64,000 nucleotides of DNA from JBBATK01 sp040398805 (GTDB taxonomy: Bacteria; Bacteroidota; Ignavibacteria; Kapaibacteriales; NICIL-2). The stretch lies in assembly GCA_040398805.1 (NCBI GenBank), contig JBBATK010000002.1, positions 186,001 through 250,000 on the forward strand, in the 5' to 3' direction. Below the pieces are notes generated by a model. It made no database searches and was not told where the DNA came from. It saw nothing but the letters and a program-made list of their open reading frames with translations. This document shows positions 34,176-43,966 of this stretch, piece by piece; within the stretch, counting starts at the first letter, position 1; each line of letters opens with the position of its first letter. The translations under genes and the position numbers were made by a program.

Positions 34176-36338
34176 TCACTTCGCCACGAGGATGCAGGTC
34201 TTCCTTCCCTGCTCTTGCACCCACCGTTGTTCCCGTACACGACCCGAGCCGATGATCCGCACACGAATGTTGCGGGCGTGCAGTATCGTCACGGCCCTAC
34301 GTATGCTGAGTCCGCGGACATCCATCGATTGCGCAGCCACAGCATCCGTTGTCGGACTCGGTGCGCGCGCCGGTACCGGCGCTGCCGGTGCCACCGACGA
34401 CGTCCGCATCGTCACTCCGAAGCCAGGTGCGGTGCGGGTTCCCGGAGCGGGGCTTTGCTGTTGGACGACGCCCAAGGTGGCGTCGCAGACCGAACGAAGG
34501 AATCTCTTGCGAAGCAGTTCCTCCGCATCCTTCACTTCCATACCGCGCACATCGGGAACAGTGACACTGTCCGCCACCGGCGACGGCAACTGCACGCGCG
34601 ACAACGCAGGAAAATCATCGTGCACCGACGGCGTGGACAGTATGCGCTGAACGATGGATCGGAAAATCGGCGCTGCTGTGCGTCCGCCATAAATATCCGT
34701 CTTCGGCTTGTCCAGCATCACCAGAACCACGAGCTCCGCACTATCCGCCGGAAAATACCCGATGAACGACGCGGTATACGCCTGCTTGCTGTACTTGCCC
34801 TCCACCAACTGCTGAGCGGTCCCCGTCTTACCCGCAATGCGCAATCCAGGAACCCGCGCCTCCACTCCCGTACCCCTATCCACAACGGAACAGAAGAGAT
34901 CGGACAGCGTGGTGGCCGTCTGGGTGGAAACGACACGGCGGATGCGCTGCGGACCGTACTCGGCGATGCGTTGCCGGTTCTCGTCCAAAACGCCACGAAC
35001 GATATAGGGCTTCATCATCTCGCCCTTGTTCGCCACGGTGGCATACGCGCAGGCGAGTTGCAAAGCCGTCGCCGCCATCTGATAACCGAAGCCCATGAAC
35101 AGCTTCGTGGAATAGTCATAGTCGGCCGGCGTCTTCAGGATACCGCGGGCCTCTCCCGCCATTTCGAATCCAATGGGAATACCGAAACCGAAATCGCGGG
35201 TCATCTTGTAAAAATCCCGATCACTGAGCGAGCGGGCGAGGTTGCCGAAGACGATGTTGCTCGACTTCTCCAACGCTTCACGAAGGGAGCACACACCAAG
35301 CGGTTCATGATCGCGGATCACCGTTCCATCCTTTAACTGCAAGGTTCCCTGCAGACCGTTCACCGTGCTTGTGGCGTTCACGAGACCATGCTCGATGGCT
35401 GCCGCTGCCGTGATGAGCTTGAAGGTGGATCCGGGCTCGTACATGTCCGTAATGCCACGGAGACGCATGGCGTCGGGTGAGGACTGATGGACGGCATTGG
35501 GATTGAACGACGGCGCCGATGCCATGGCAAGGATCTCGCCCGTTCGCGGCGACACGGCGATGGCGATACCGCCCTCCGCACCTGCGCGCTGCAATCCGCT
35601 CTGAAGTTCCTCTTCCACGATGGTCTGCAGCTCGGCGTCGATGGTCAGTTCCAAGGAATAGCCGTTCTGCGCCGGCTTCGAGACGGCACCGACCACCTGG
35701 CGCAAGTGGTTCTTCGCATCACGCTGCATCACCTCGAAGCCGGCCTGACCACGAAGCAGGGAATCGTAGGCGAGCTCGAGGCCTACCAAGCCCTTGTTGT
35801 CGACATCCGTGCATCCCACGAGCTGGGCAGCCATACTGCCGAAGAGATAACTGCGCTTGGGCTCGGTGAGGCGGACAAAGCCGACGTCCTTCAACGTATC
35901 CAGGACCGCCGTCTGCGGCGACACCGTCAATCCGCGAGCCAGCCACACGAAGTTGCGCTTCGCGTTCGCACGGATCTTCGCCATCAGGGAATCGGCCGAT
36001 GTTCCGCAAACAGCGGAAAGCAGGGCGCATATACGACCCGGGTTCTGCACCATCTTGGGATCCACCGCGTACGAGACGCTCTGCACGGACGTCGCTATCG
36101 TCCGCCCTTCCCTGTCCAGGATCATGCCGCGCCACGGACGCAGCGTCACCGTGACGTCGTATTGCTTTCGGGCCCGCTCACGGTACTCCGAGGAATGCAC
36201 CACCTGCACCATGAACAGCTTCACGGCCACAGCGGCAAGGCCCGCAAGGAACAGCAAGGCGAAAAAGCGCAATCGCCACGGCGATACCGTAGCGACCGAT
36301 TGCATGCCGGATTCTTCCTGTGTCTTTCCTTCGCTCAT
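34176..36338 (-). CDS. ftsI: Cell division transpeptidase FtsI (PBP3) with two PASTA domains
   Basis: 720 residues. One N-terminal helix (about 24-45) is followed by the pedestal domain with RGMILDREGRTIA and the transpeptidase domain. Active-site motifs are STFK (304-307), SSN (359-361) and KTGTA (504-508). The C-terminus carries a PASTA domain (VTVPDVRGMEVKDAEELLRK, about 593-660) and a second, shorter one (SMDVRGLSIRRAVTILHARN, to the end). FtsI makes septal peptidoglycan cross-links with FtsW. The protein is in an operon with ftsL, and 95 bases separate them. PASTA repeats are common in gram-positive PBP2x, and also occur in some FCB-group FtsI proteins. Confidence 0.93.
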   Translation of the reverse strand: MSEGKTQEESGMQSVATVSPWRLRFFALLFLAGLAAVAVKLFMVQVVHSSEYRERARKQYDVTVTLRPWRGMILDREGRTIATSVQSVSYAVDPKMVQNPGRICALLSAVCGTSADSLMAKIRANAKRNFVWLARGLTVSPQTAVLDTLKDVGFVRLTEPKRSYLFGSMAAQLVGCTDVDNKGLVGLELAYDSLLRGQAGFEVMQRDAKNHLRQVVGAVSKPAQNGYSLELTIDAELQTIVEEELQSGLQRAGAEGGIAIAVSPRTGEILAMASAPSFNPNAVHQSSPDAMRLRGITDMYEPGSTFKLITAAAAIEHGLVNATSTVNGLQGTLQLKDGTVIRDHEPLGVCSLREALEKSSNIVFGNLARSLSDRDFYKMTRDFGFGIPIGFEMAGEARGILKTPADYDYSTKLFMGFGYQMAATALQLACAYATVANKGEMMKPYIVRGVLDENRQRIAEYGPQRIRRVVSTQTATTLSDLFCSVVDRGTGVEARVPGLRIAGKTGTAQQLVEGKYSKQAYTASFIGYFPADSAELVVLVMLDKPKTDIYGGRTAAPIFRSIVQRILSTPSVHDDFPALSRVQLPSPVADSVTVPDVRGMEVKDAEELLRKRFLRSVCDATLGVVQQQSPAPGTRTAPGFGVTMRTSSVAPAAPVPARAPSPTTDAVAAQSMDVRGLSIRRAVTILHARNIRVRIIGSGRVREQRWVQEQGRKTCILVAK

Positions 36339-36433
36339 ACCTCTCCACGTCTTCCTTCTGTCGTCGCTGCGCCGACAACGTCCATCGCTTTCCGAGCGCA
36401 GCTCATGTGTCCGCTTCGTTCATCCATCGGCCG

Positions 36434-36739
36434 TCACTCCTTCTCTTCCTGCGACGGCTCGAGAGGAACATACTCCACCACCATGGGTGCGTTCGTCGGT
36501 TGGACGAGATTCAGGTGGTCGCGGGCCACGCGAGTGATGCGCTCGGACGACTCCAGGCGCAGTACCTCGTTGTGCAGCGCGTTGTTCACCGAAACAAGCG
36601 AGTCCCTGGAATACTCCATCGTCCGCACTTCCTCCGACAGCTTGTTCACCTTGACCACGTTGTACACGGAAAACAAGGTGATGCCGGCCACAAGGACGAT
36701 GAGCAAGAACGTATATCCCGGCGTCAAGAACTTCTGCAT
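36434..36739 (-). CDS. ftsL: FtsL-like cell division protein
   Basis: 101 residues: a short cytoplasmic tail, one helix (YTFLLIVLVAGITLFSVY), and a coiled coil (KLSEEVRTMEYSRDSLV) followed by the ERITRVARDHLNLVQP segment, the classical FtsL-type end. It sits between pyrD (8 bases) and ftsI (95 bases). FtsL bridges FtsB and FtsQ and activates FtsWI in septal synthesis. FtsL is poorly conserved, so the call rests on size, topology and the place before ftsI. Confidence 0.85.
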   Translation of the reverse strand: MQKFLTPGYTFLLIVLVAGITLFSVYNVVKVNKLSEEVRTMEYSRDSLVSVNNALHNEVLRLESSERITRVARDHLNLVQPTNAPMVVEYVPLEPSQEEKE

Positions 36740-36747
36740 TCCTCTTC

Positions 36748-37968
36748 TTACGACACGTCTGTTGATCTCTGCACTGCTTCTCTGTCCTGCTTCCCTCTCC
36801 CGTGTTCTTCACCGTGCGCCATCCACTGGCCAAGGTTCTCCTCACGGAACATCTCTCCGTACACGGCATGACCGCTATGGGCGAAGCGTTCGAAGTATCC
36901 TGTGTACCATTGCGCCAGCTTCACGCCCGTGCGGCGCGTGGCGAGCATGTCCGCGAACGACTCGATGCCACCGGTGCGCACCACGTGGAACTCCCGCTTC
37001 GCGACTCGCTCCATGCATCGCTGAACATGCGCTTCGGCCACCGCGCATGCATGAAGCGACGAAGCTTTCACGACCCGACCGCTGAGACCACCGCCGAAGG
37101 TGGACGTGAACAGACGGTAGGCCGCGCGGTCCCGAACGTCGATCTGTCCCTCGTGAGCGGCATAGGCGGTGGACGTGTTGCCGATGTTGATGCCATCGAA
37201 CTCCAGATCCATGAGCACATCGATGAGCGCGGGCAGAAGGTCCGGCTGGATGTCGTTGGACACCTTGATGATCACCGGGAGCGGACGCGTGCGTCGGCGC
37301 AAGACATTCTCGCTGATGTAGGCAAGGCGCTCGAGCAGGTCCCTGTCCAACTCGTCCGCAGTCGGTCTGTGCGCATGCGACGGCACGTTCGGACAGCTCT
37401 CGTTGAGTTCAAGGAAATCCACTCCCGCCTGTTCATACATATTCATGCCCTCCGCCAGCGAACCCAAGGCATCGAGTCCCGACAGATCAGGGTCCGCACT
37501 CACACTCGCTCCAAGCGGACACCCCGCCACTTTTTCTATGCGCGACAGGCGTTGTGCAACCACCGCATGACCACGGTTCGGCAAGCCCATCCAGTTCGAC
37601 GCGGCGGCGCTGTTCGGATAGGGGGTGAACGGATGATCGATGCCTTTGCGCGTGTTACCGATGCGCGCACGCGACGTCGTCGTTCCGGCCAGATACGCTC
37701 CTGCTCCTTGCAACGCGCATACTTCGTAGCCGTCGCCGTTCTTGAAAATGCCCGCGGCATTGAACAACGGCACCCGGAAGCGGAGTCCCCATGCATCCAC
37801 GCCGAACTCCGAGGGAATGGCCGGCATGGCGGGTCGCTCACGAACGAACCGACGCAGGAAGAGCTCACGTCCGCGTGAATACACGCGCGTCGCGGTATGA
37901 CCCGGAAGCCGCGTGACGACGGGCCGCAAGGCCCTGTCGGCTCGTGCTATGGTTTCAACGAAGCTCAC
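36748..37968 (-). CDS. pyrD: Dihydroorotate dehydrogenase-like protein
   Basis: 406 residues from a GTG at 37968. FMN-barrel features are VPLFNAAGIFKNG, GTTTSRARIGNT, NWMGLPN, VIIKVSND and the phosphate loop HVVRTGGIESFADM. The active-site loop LELNESCPNVP (about 187-196) carries Cys as the catalytic base, as in class 1 enzymes; class 2 would have Ser. It oxidises dihydroorotate to orotate in pyrimidine synthesis. It lies directly before ftsL (8 bases) and is transcribed with it from a TAnnTTTG box at 38000-38007. The electron acceptor cannot be told. Class 1B partner PyrK is not adjacent. Confidence 0.85.
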   Translation of the reverse strand: MSFVETIARADRALRPVVTRLPGHTATRVYSRGRELFLRRFVRERPAMPAIPSEFGVDAWGLRFRVPLFNAAGIFKNGDGYEVCALQGAGAYLAGTTTSRARIGNTRKGIDHPFTPYPNSAAASNWMGLPNRGHAVVAQRLSRIEKVAGCPLGASVSADPDLSGLDALGSLAEGMNMYEQAGVDFLELNESCPNVPSHAHRPTADELDRDLLERLAYISENVLRRRTRPLPVIIKVSNDIQPDLLPALIDVLMDLEFDGINIGNTSTAYAAHEGQIDVRDRAAYRLFTSTFGGGLSGRVVKASSLHACAVAEAHVQRCMERVAKREFHVVRTGGIESFADMLATRRTGVKLAQWYTGYFERFAHSGHAVYGEMFREENLGQWMAHGEEHGRGKQDREAVQRSTDVS

Positions 37969-37999
37969 ACTGGTAGAGGGAATGATGGTTTCTCTCCTG

Positions 38000-38007
38000 C
38001 AAAAATA
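38000..38007 (-). promoter_or_regulatory. TATTTTTG -7 box upstream of pyrD-ftsL-ftsI
   Basis: On the minus strand TATTTTTG lies 32 bases upstream of the pyrD start. It matches TAnnTTTG. A run of T is partly responsible for the match, so it is less specific. Confidence 0.5.
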
Positions 38008-38065
38008 CGGATGCCCGGCGCCACAAGCGGGAAATCACGCGCGGGGTCGCAGCGCATGCCTCCTC

Positions 38066-39769
38066 TCAGTCATCCTCTTCCTCGTCCGTAGCGTACGCAA
38101 CACGGGAGTACACCACATACCGGCGTGTATCCTTGCGCTCCGGTGTGCGGTCGAAGACCGGATCGGCATACCCATAGGGGTCACCGGAATGACGCACGTA
38201 CACGATCGGCTCGTTGCGACGCTCCGCCGCGGCCAGCGCGACACTGTCCGCCGTCGCCGCACCCGTCAACCGGATCACCGTGCACCCGTATGCCGGTCGC
38301 CACGGCTGACTCTGTGTCCATCCCGCCCACCCCTGCGTGTACCACGACAACTGCGGTACAAGAGTGTCCGAAGGATTTTCCGACCGCACCACCGCCGTGA
38401 ACAACCGCTGCTGCGACTGCTCGAGCCACGCGGCCACCTCCTTGGCTCCGTCGCGCGGCTCACGTATCGACGAGGTATTGTGCCATCCGCAATGCACGAC
38501 GAGAAGCGCCGGAATGACCATGCGTGTTTGGCGTATCATGAAGCCGTTGAAGCGCACCTGACGTTGACGCGGGAACAGGCGGGCCATGCCGGCGGCAATG
38601 AGAACGGCCGAGGCGACGAGAAGGACGACGATGGACCCGGTGTTCGTCCCATCGGGAGAGCCGATGATATCCACCACACGAAGAAGGACAAGCAGTATCA
38701 CGAAGAGGAAAGCGGCGGTCAGAAACCGTGTCGTCGAGAAGGCATGAAGCACCGCCGTCCGCTCCGTCACCGCAAGGATGGCGAACACGGGCAGAACGAA
38801 TGCCACGCCCGCCGTACCGTGAAACGGGAGACAGCAAAGGATCAGTCCCGCCATACCCCACAAGCGCAAGAGACGCTTGTTATCGGACACGGACATCGTC
38901 GCTTCGTCGGCTCGCCGATGTCGCATCGACACGACAAGACCCATGACGGCAATGATGACGAGGGGCTGACTTGCCAGCATATCCACCAGATGCATGGGAA
39001 CGGCCCGGAGCGAGAAGCCGTCGGCACCGTGGACCAACAGGGATGATGCGAGCATGGCGCGAAGCGCAGGCGAGCCGTGAAGAAGAATCAGGTTCACGAA
39101 CCACGGCACGGCAAGAAGGAGTCCGGCACCGGCGGCGATCACGACCGACCGCGCGCCCTTCCTGTGGGCATGAAGGGCCAGAAGGAGGGACGCACAACCG
39201 AGAACGGTATCGAGAAGCACGGAGCAGCCTACGGCAAGAGCATACACGACGCTCCACACGCTTCGCTGCATGGTATCACGCGCATGCAGGACTTCCTGCA
39301 CGGCCACGAACGCAAGCAGGAGGAACAGGACGAGAGGCACGTGCGGCATCGCGCTCCGCGCCAGGTCGTTCCACGCCAGACTGCCGGCAAGGAGGACGGG
39401 AGCGACGAGAGCCTCGGATGCCGACACGTGAGCGGCTGCGATGCGATAGACAAGGAGAAGGACGCCGACGCCGCAGAGGACGGACCACACGCGAAGCATG
39501 AAGGGCTTCGTCCACCCCGCCGTGCGGATGAACAGCGTTTCCGCCCACACCAGGAGCGGCGCCTGGGTTGCCTGTGCCACGCCACCGGGTGTGGTCAGCG
39601 ATTGATCCGTCCACGAGGACCGCTCCGAAGCGGCTTTCGCTCGGAATGCTATCAACGCTTCGCTGTCGGAAACCTCCCTCGCGGTCAGTCCCAGAAACAA
39701 CAGTAATCCGCAGGTAATGAAGACAAGGATGATGTTCTGACGTTGCGCTTCCGGAGAAAATGAAGACAT
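38066..39769 (-). CDS. GT39/ArnT-like polytopic membrane glycosyltransferase
   Basis: 567 residues from ATG 39769. About ten to twelve hydrophobic segments. The N-terminal loop REVSDSEALIAFRAKAASER has the acidic pair (here DSE) that binds the metal in GT-C enzymes, with the later TPGGVAQATQAPLLVW like the segment PPL of ArnT/PMT proteins. The C-terminal 130 residues are periplasmic and contain short helices and turns. It probably attaches sugar or a modified sugar from undecaprenyl-phosphate to a lipid or protein. The target is not known. It lies after pyrD on the same strand with a gap of 97 bases, and probably has its own promoter. Confidence 0.75.
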   Translation of the reverse strand: MSSFSPEAQRQNIILVFITCGLLLFLGLTAREVSDSEALIAFRAKAASERSSWTDQSLTTPGGVAQATQAPLLVWAETLFIRTAGWTKPFMLRVWSVLCGVGVLLLVYRIAAAHVSASEALVAPVLLAGSLAWNDLARSAMPHVPLVLFLLLAFVAVQEVLHARDTMQRSVWSVVYALAVGCSVLLDTVLGCASLLLALHAHRKGARSVVIAAGAGLLLAVPWFVNLILLHGSPALRAMLASSLLVHGADGFSLRAVPMHLVDMLASQPLVIIAVMGLVVSMRHRRADEATMSVSDNKRLLRLWGMAGLILCCLPFHGTAGVAFVLPVFAILAVTERTAVLHAFSTTRFLTAAFLFVILLVLLRVVDIIGSPDGTNTGSIVVLLVASAVLIAAGMARLFPRQRQVRFNGFMIRQTRMVIPALLVVHCGWHNTSSIREPRDGAKEVAAWLEQSQQRLFTAVVRSENPSDTLVPQLSWYTQGWAGWTQSQPWRPAYGCTVIRLTGAATADSVALAAAERRNEPIVYVRHSGDPYGYADPVFDRTPERKDTRRYVVYSRVAYATDEEEDD

Positions 39770-39835
39770 GGTCTTTGATGCATGATACTCGTGCAATCTA
39801 CGACCTGGACCGGTGAGACCCGGCGAACACGTTGA

Positions 39836-41773
39836 TCAGTAAGCGCCGCCCACCAGTCGCCTACCCGGAGTTGTCGAGATGAACGGCAGATCCAATGGTC
39901 GGCTCGTAAGGCCCACCGTGTCGGTGAGCGATTTCATGAAGGCGACGAGATCCCGTCTGTCGCGACCGTTGAGTTCCAGTTTGTCGAACGGCAAGGTCTG
40001 GTGCGGGACAGGCCAGCCTATTCCTTTGCCGCCTCCACGAGCATAGAAGTCTATCACCTGCTCGAGCGTCCGATAGGAACCGTTATGGAAGTACGGCGCC
40101 GTGAGGGCGACGTTACGTAACGTGGGTGTCTTGAAGGAGTGCCGATAGATGCGAGAGTATTCACGACGGATGCCGGCGGCCCTGCCTATGTCGGTATCAG
40201 GAACGGCGTTCACCGTATCGAAACGTGCGGGTACCCCGAGAATCTCGGATTCGCTTTCGACGAACGTTGGCGGCACATATCCGGCGAAGGTAGGAGCGAA
40301 GTGACAAGTGGCGCATGCCGCTCGTCCCATGAACAGGTTCAGGCCTCTTCGTTCCGATGGCGATATCCGCACCGCTTCACCGCGGAGATACCTATCGATT
40401 CGTGAGTCGAACGAACTGAGAGACGCTACGTAGGAACCGATGGCAAGTCCGACATGCGTGGCGTCGATCGCTTCGGCGCCTTTCATCCGAAAAGCGGATT
40501 CGAACATGAGCTGATACCGGCTGGACGCACGTAGTCGGGTCACCATGTCGATGAGCGATGATCCGAATTCGTCTTTATGCGTGACGACGTGCGCCACGAC
40601 ATCGTTCAATCGCATGGCGCGCAGGTCGTAGAAGAATCGTCTGGCAAAGACACTGTTGATAAGGGTGGGTGCATTCCGTTGAATGGATCTTTTTCGGCCG
40701 AGGGCCGTACTGGTGGGCAGACCGTCGGTAAAGGCCTTCTCGGGACGGTGACATGAAGCGCATGAACGTTCGTTGGACTCCGAAAGCGCCGGATCGAAGA
40801 ACAGCAGACGACCAAGCTCCACCATTTGCGGCGAGAGTGTCGTGGCAGCGAGACCGGTCGTCGCGGCCGCATTGAACACCGTATGGTGGAACATACTCTC
40901 TGCACGCGGGTTCAGCACTACCTGACCCGATCCTATCTCATCGCCGAACTCCACCCCGAGTTGCGAATGGAGAGTCGCCACGTTCTTGTACAAGGGGTCC
41001 AGACACGTCCGGATCAATTCGGCTCGATCCAGCCCATCGAAGGAGGAGCGGAGCATGGTCTGCGCACGGTGAATACATGAAAGAGATGCCCGAAGCGCAC
41101 GTCCATCCGACGCCGAGCTGCTCCACGGCTCGTACGTTTCCAGAAGTTCGCACATCGTGCGCAGCAAGGGATCATTGTCATCAAGTGTCGGCTCTGAAGC
41201 TGGCCGATCAAACCCTGTGATACCCATGGTTGTAAGGCGGAGGACGCCGGTTCGCAGGCATTCGAGAATCATCCTGTCCGTCCACGGGGCATTGCGAACC
41301 AGCATCATGGCCTGACGTATCGACGATGCGAAGCGTACCGACTTGTCTTGCACCGTGCGGATGGTTTCGTCATCCAGTTTCTCGTGCCCGTAAAGCAGCT
41401 CGTCAATCACCTGCAAGCCCTCGGGTTCCAACTCCTCGATGAAGGTGGACTTCGGATCGAGCTTGGGAAGTGGCGCACCGTTCAGGTACGATGTCACCGT
41501 GTGAGGATCCAGGTACTCGATAAGAAGTTCGCAAGCCTTGTATGCCGAACGCATTCGTTCGTACTCCACGCGTAAGCCGTGGGTTCCCATGCCGGCGCGG
41601 GCCAGCGAGCATGAAACAGCGAAACTATCGGCCGCCGTCTCCGCAAGTTTTGTGGAACGAGCGATAATGGCTGATTGCTTCTCGCGACGGATGTGATGCA
41701 GGTTCCGCGCCAAGGCAGCGGCCATACCACCGATGCAGACAAGGATGAACACACCAACGATGGTCTTCTTCAT
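39836..41773 (-). CDS. Di-heme cytochrome c peroxidase with N-terminal imelysin-like extension
   Basis: 645 residues from ATG 41773, with 41785 also possible. A signal or membrane anchor (MKKTIVGVFILVCIGGMAAALA) is at the N-terminus. The first 300 residues contain a helical domain (LLIEYLDPHTVTSYLNGAPL, EPEGLQVIDELLYG) like the imelysin-type extension of many Bacteroidetes peroxidases. The C-terminal half has two c-type heme sites, CASCH (in RSCASCHRPEKAFTDG) and CATCH (in RAACATCHFAPTFAGY). It would reduce peroxide with electrons from a cytochrome c in the periplasm. It follows the PhoX gene by about 98 bases on the same strand. Confidence 0.87.
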   Translation of the reverse strand: MKKTIVGVFILVCIGGMAAALARNLHHIRREKQSAIIARSTKLAETAADSFAVSCSLARAGMGTHGLRVEYERMRSAYKACELLIEYLDPHTVTSYLNGAPLPKLDPKSTFIEELEPEGLQVIDELLYGHEKLDDETIRTVQDKSVRFASSIRQAMMLVRNAPWTDRMILECLRTGVLRLTTMGITGFDRPASEPTLDDNDPLLRTMCELLETYEPWSSSASDGRALRASLSCIHRAQTMLRSSFDGLDRAELIRTCLDPLYKNVATLHSQLGVEFGDEIGSGQVVLNPRAESMFHHTVFNAAATTGLAATTLSPQMVELGRLLFFDPALSESNERSCASCHRPEKAFTDGLPTSTALGRKRSIQRNAPTLINSVFARRFFYDLRAMRLNDVVAHVVTHKDEFGSSLIDMVTRLRASSRYQLMFESAFRMKGAEAIDATHVGLAIGSYVASLSSFDSRIDRYLRGEAVRISPSERRGLNLFMGRAACATCHFAPTFAGYVPPTFVESESEILGVPARFDTVNAVPDTDIGRAAGIRREYSRIYRHSFKTPTLRNVALTAPYFHNGSYRTLEQVIDFYARGGGKGIGWPVPHQTLPFDKLELNGRDRRDLVAFMKSLTDTVGLTSRPLDLPFISTTPGRRLVGGAY

Positions 41774-41871
41774 GGAGCTACGCATATGATTCGGGTAGTT
41801 GGGTACAAACGGCACAGGACCGACGCCTTGATCGCATCGGTCCCGTACCTGAGAGAGGAGAGGCGACTCTC

Positions 41872-43716
41872 TTACCGCATGATGACGACCTGACGCGTGG
41901 TACCGTCGGCGAAGCGCACATAGTACACACCGGCGGCCAGGTCCGAGATATCGAGTGTGGAGGATTGGCGCACAACCCGCACACGGTCACCCGTCGCATC
42001 GTACAGCGCCGCGTCGGAAGCCTCGGAGAAGTTCAGCTGGGTGGATGTGGGATTCGGGAAGACGGTGATACCGCTTTGTGAAAGCTCGTCATCGTCCTTG
42101 TCTATGGAACTGACCAGCTGCTTCATTCCGGAAATAGCGAAGGTCAAGGAATTTTTCGCCGCAGCATCGGCAATGGTCGCGTTATCCGGATGTTGAGCGT
42201 TGATAAGAACGGTGTTGCCATCGTCCAACGGAGCGAACCCCGTGATCTCGGAACCGTATTGCGAAATCGCAAGACGATAGAGATTATCGATGGTCGGAGC
42301 TTTGGTCATATCCAACAACCATGCTTCACAATTCGTACCGCGCATACCCGTGTTCGGCATCCGACCGAAGTTGACGCCGTTAAGGTCCTCCTCGATGACC
42401 ATGAAGGTCTTACCGTTCAGATACAGGAAACCGAGTCCGTCGGGATTGGAGAGGTGCTTCTCGGGATAGCGACCGGGAACGGCCTGCGCATCCGTGATGT
42501 AGGGACCACCCTCGATGAAGGAGCGGACGGAGTTATCGTTCAGATCGAGGACGAGCACACGGCCGTAATAGTCCATGTATCCCGAGCTATCCACAGCAAC
42601 CCCTTGCTCCTTGGCACGATCACGCGTATGCTGCGGAAGGGTCCAGCCGTCTGCCATTGCGGACTTGTAGTTCGAACCGGGACGATCCTGACCCGTCTCT
42701 GTGATATAGATCTTCCCATCGGTCTTGTTGAACGCTCCCCATTCGAGTCTCGTGAACCCGGTGATTCCTTTGGTCTTTGCCCAATTGTGCGGAGCGGAAA
42801 GGATATCCCAATCCGTGGCAGGGTTGTTGGGAACTTCCACCCACGAACCGGTGTAAGTGCCTGCGTCCTGTTTGTAGAAGTACGTCTTGCCTTTGGTGTA
42901 ATCACCGGCTACATCAGCAACGAACTTCGTCAGGATGGAGCGTCCTGCAGCGCCGTCTTCGAAGAGGAAGATCGTCTTGCCGTCGGGGTGTACCACACCG
43001 CCCTCGAATCCTTGACGTCCCCAGTTATAGTACTTGCGCACGGCCTTCGCCGTTTTCGGATCGATCTCCACCATCCAATTGAGGTTCTGGAACCGCTTGA
43101 TCACCTTACCGTCCAGACCAGGAAACCCCGACGGCACCTTGGAACCGATGGTGAAATCCGACGTATCACGGAAACCCTTGCCGTCGGCATTGATCATCTT
43201 GTTCGTCGTCTGATACCACTCCTCGGCTGTCCACACACGACCGAAGCCGGACATGCCACCGCAGTTCATGCCCGTCTCGCCGACGGTGTTCTTGAAATCG
43301 ACATTGAAGAACTTTCCTTTTCTACCGTCAGGCAGCGTCTGTTCCAATACCTCGAGCGAGCCGTCGGCCCGCTTGCCAAGCTTGAACATCGTCATGCCGC
43401 CACCGTCGCCGATACGGTCGTTGGCCTCGATCATCTCGTGATTGACGATGAAGTATCCCATGGACGAGCCCGTCTCGTCTGCAGCATATCCTATGTAGTC
43501 GTGCCACTGCTTCGCCAGGGTACGTCCCATATCTGTCTCCACGGTGTCGACGCCACCGACGAAGATGTTCTGATATTTGAGCGGTGATGGCGGCACCACG
43601 ACTCGGCCCTGCAGATACGGTATCATCGTGACCGGCTCGATCCGAACCGGAAAATCCTGCGCCCATGCGGTACTCGCAAACAACAGGACCGCAAAAAATA
43701 GTCTCAACACTTTCAT
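41872..43716 (-). CDS. phoX: PhoX-family alkaline phosphatase, T9SS-secreted
   Basis: 614 residues from ATG 43716, with signal peptide MKVLRLFFAVLLFASTAWAQ. PhoX/DUF839 features include YFIVNHEMIEAN, the Cys-bearing segment GMNCGGMSGFGRVWTAEEW (Cys is a candidate iron ligand), GGVVHPDGKTIFLFEDG, RLEWGAFNKTDGKIYITETG and NPDGLGFL with the later IEEDLN. This suits an Fe/Ca phosphatase working outside the cell. The C-terminus (TVFPNPTSTQLNFSEASDA ... LAAGVYYVRFADGTTRQ) is a T9SS sorting domain. Classical PhoX is Tat-exported; no RR motif is seen here, so export differs. It may serve phosphate scavenging; regulation by PhoB cannot be seen. Confidence 0.88.
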   Translation of the reverse strand: MKVLRLFFAVLLFASTAWAQDFPVRIEPVTMIPYLQGRVVVPPSPLKYQNIFVGGVDTVETDMGRTLAKQWHDYIGYAADETGSSMGYFIVNHEMIEANDRIGDGGGMTMFKLGKRADGSLEVLEQTLPDGRKGKFFNVDFKNTVGETGMNCGGMSGFGRVWTAEEWYQTTNKMINADGKGFRDTSDFTIGSKVPSGFPGLDGKVIKRFQNLNWMVEIDPKTAKAVRKYYNWGRQGFEGGVVHPDGKTIFLFEDGAAGRSILTKFVADVAGDYTKGKTYFYKQDAGTYTGSWVEVPNNPATDWDILSAPHNWAKTKGITGFTRLEWGAFNKTDGKIYITETGQDRPGSNYKSAMADGWTLPQHTRDRAKEQGVAVDSSGYMDYYGRVLVLDLNDNSVRSFIEGGPYITDAQAVPGRYPEKHLSNPDGLGFLYLNGKTFMVIEEDLNGVNFGRMPNTGMRGTNCEAWLLDMTKAPTIDNLYRLAISQYGSEITGFAPLDDGNTVLINAQHPDNATIADAAAKNSLTFAISGMKQLVSSIDKDDDELSQSGITVFPNPTSTQLNFSEASDAALYDATGDRVRVVRQSSTLDISDLAAGVYYVRFADGTTRQVVIMR

Positions 43717-43931
43717 ACGATACTCCCAAAGGTAGGTGAACAAAGAATGCCGTTTGTTAATGATGCGAACCTACCGTCGCACTGTTACTGGCTTGTAAAC
43801 GAGAGGTTATGAATTCTCTCTGCATTGTTACGCGTTGGTAAAGGAGGAGGGTGGACGCCGTGGCATGGCGCGGGATGGTCGTGGATTGAGATAGACATAC
43901 ATTCGATTCCGGATTTGCCGTTGCGGATAGG

Positions 43932-43939
43932 TAACTTTG
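43932..43939 (+). promoter_or_regulatory. TAACTTTG -7 box upstream of plsY
   Basis: TAACTTTG matches TAnnTTTG and ends 27 bases before the plsY ATG at 43967. A TTTG at 43914 lies a little close for a -33 element. Confidence 0.55.
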
Positions 43940-43966
43940 GTTCCGTCAGAATACCTCCATCTTCTC

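Noticed and set aside
35487..37085. 532-codon plus-strand frame across ftsI, ftsL and pyrD
   Set aside because: It crosses three well-supported genes and intergenic bases on the other strand. No motif is found.
42190..43587. 465-codon plus-strand frame opposite PhoX
   Set aside because: The PhoX frame has motifs, a signal and a sorting domain; the mirror frame has none.
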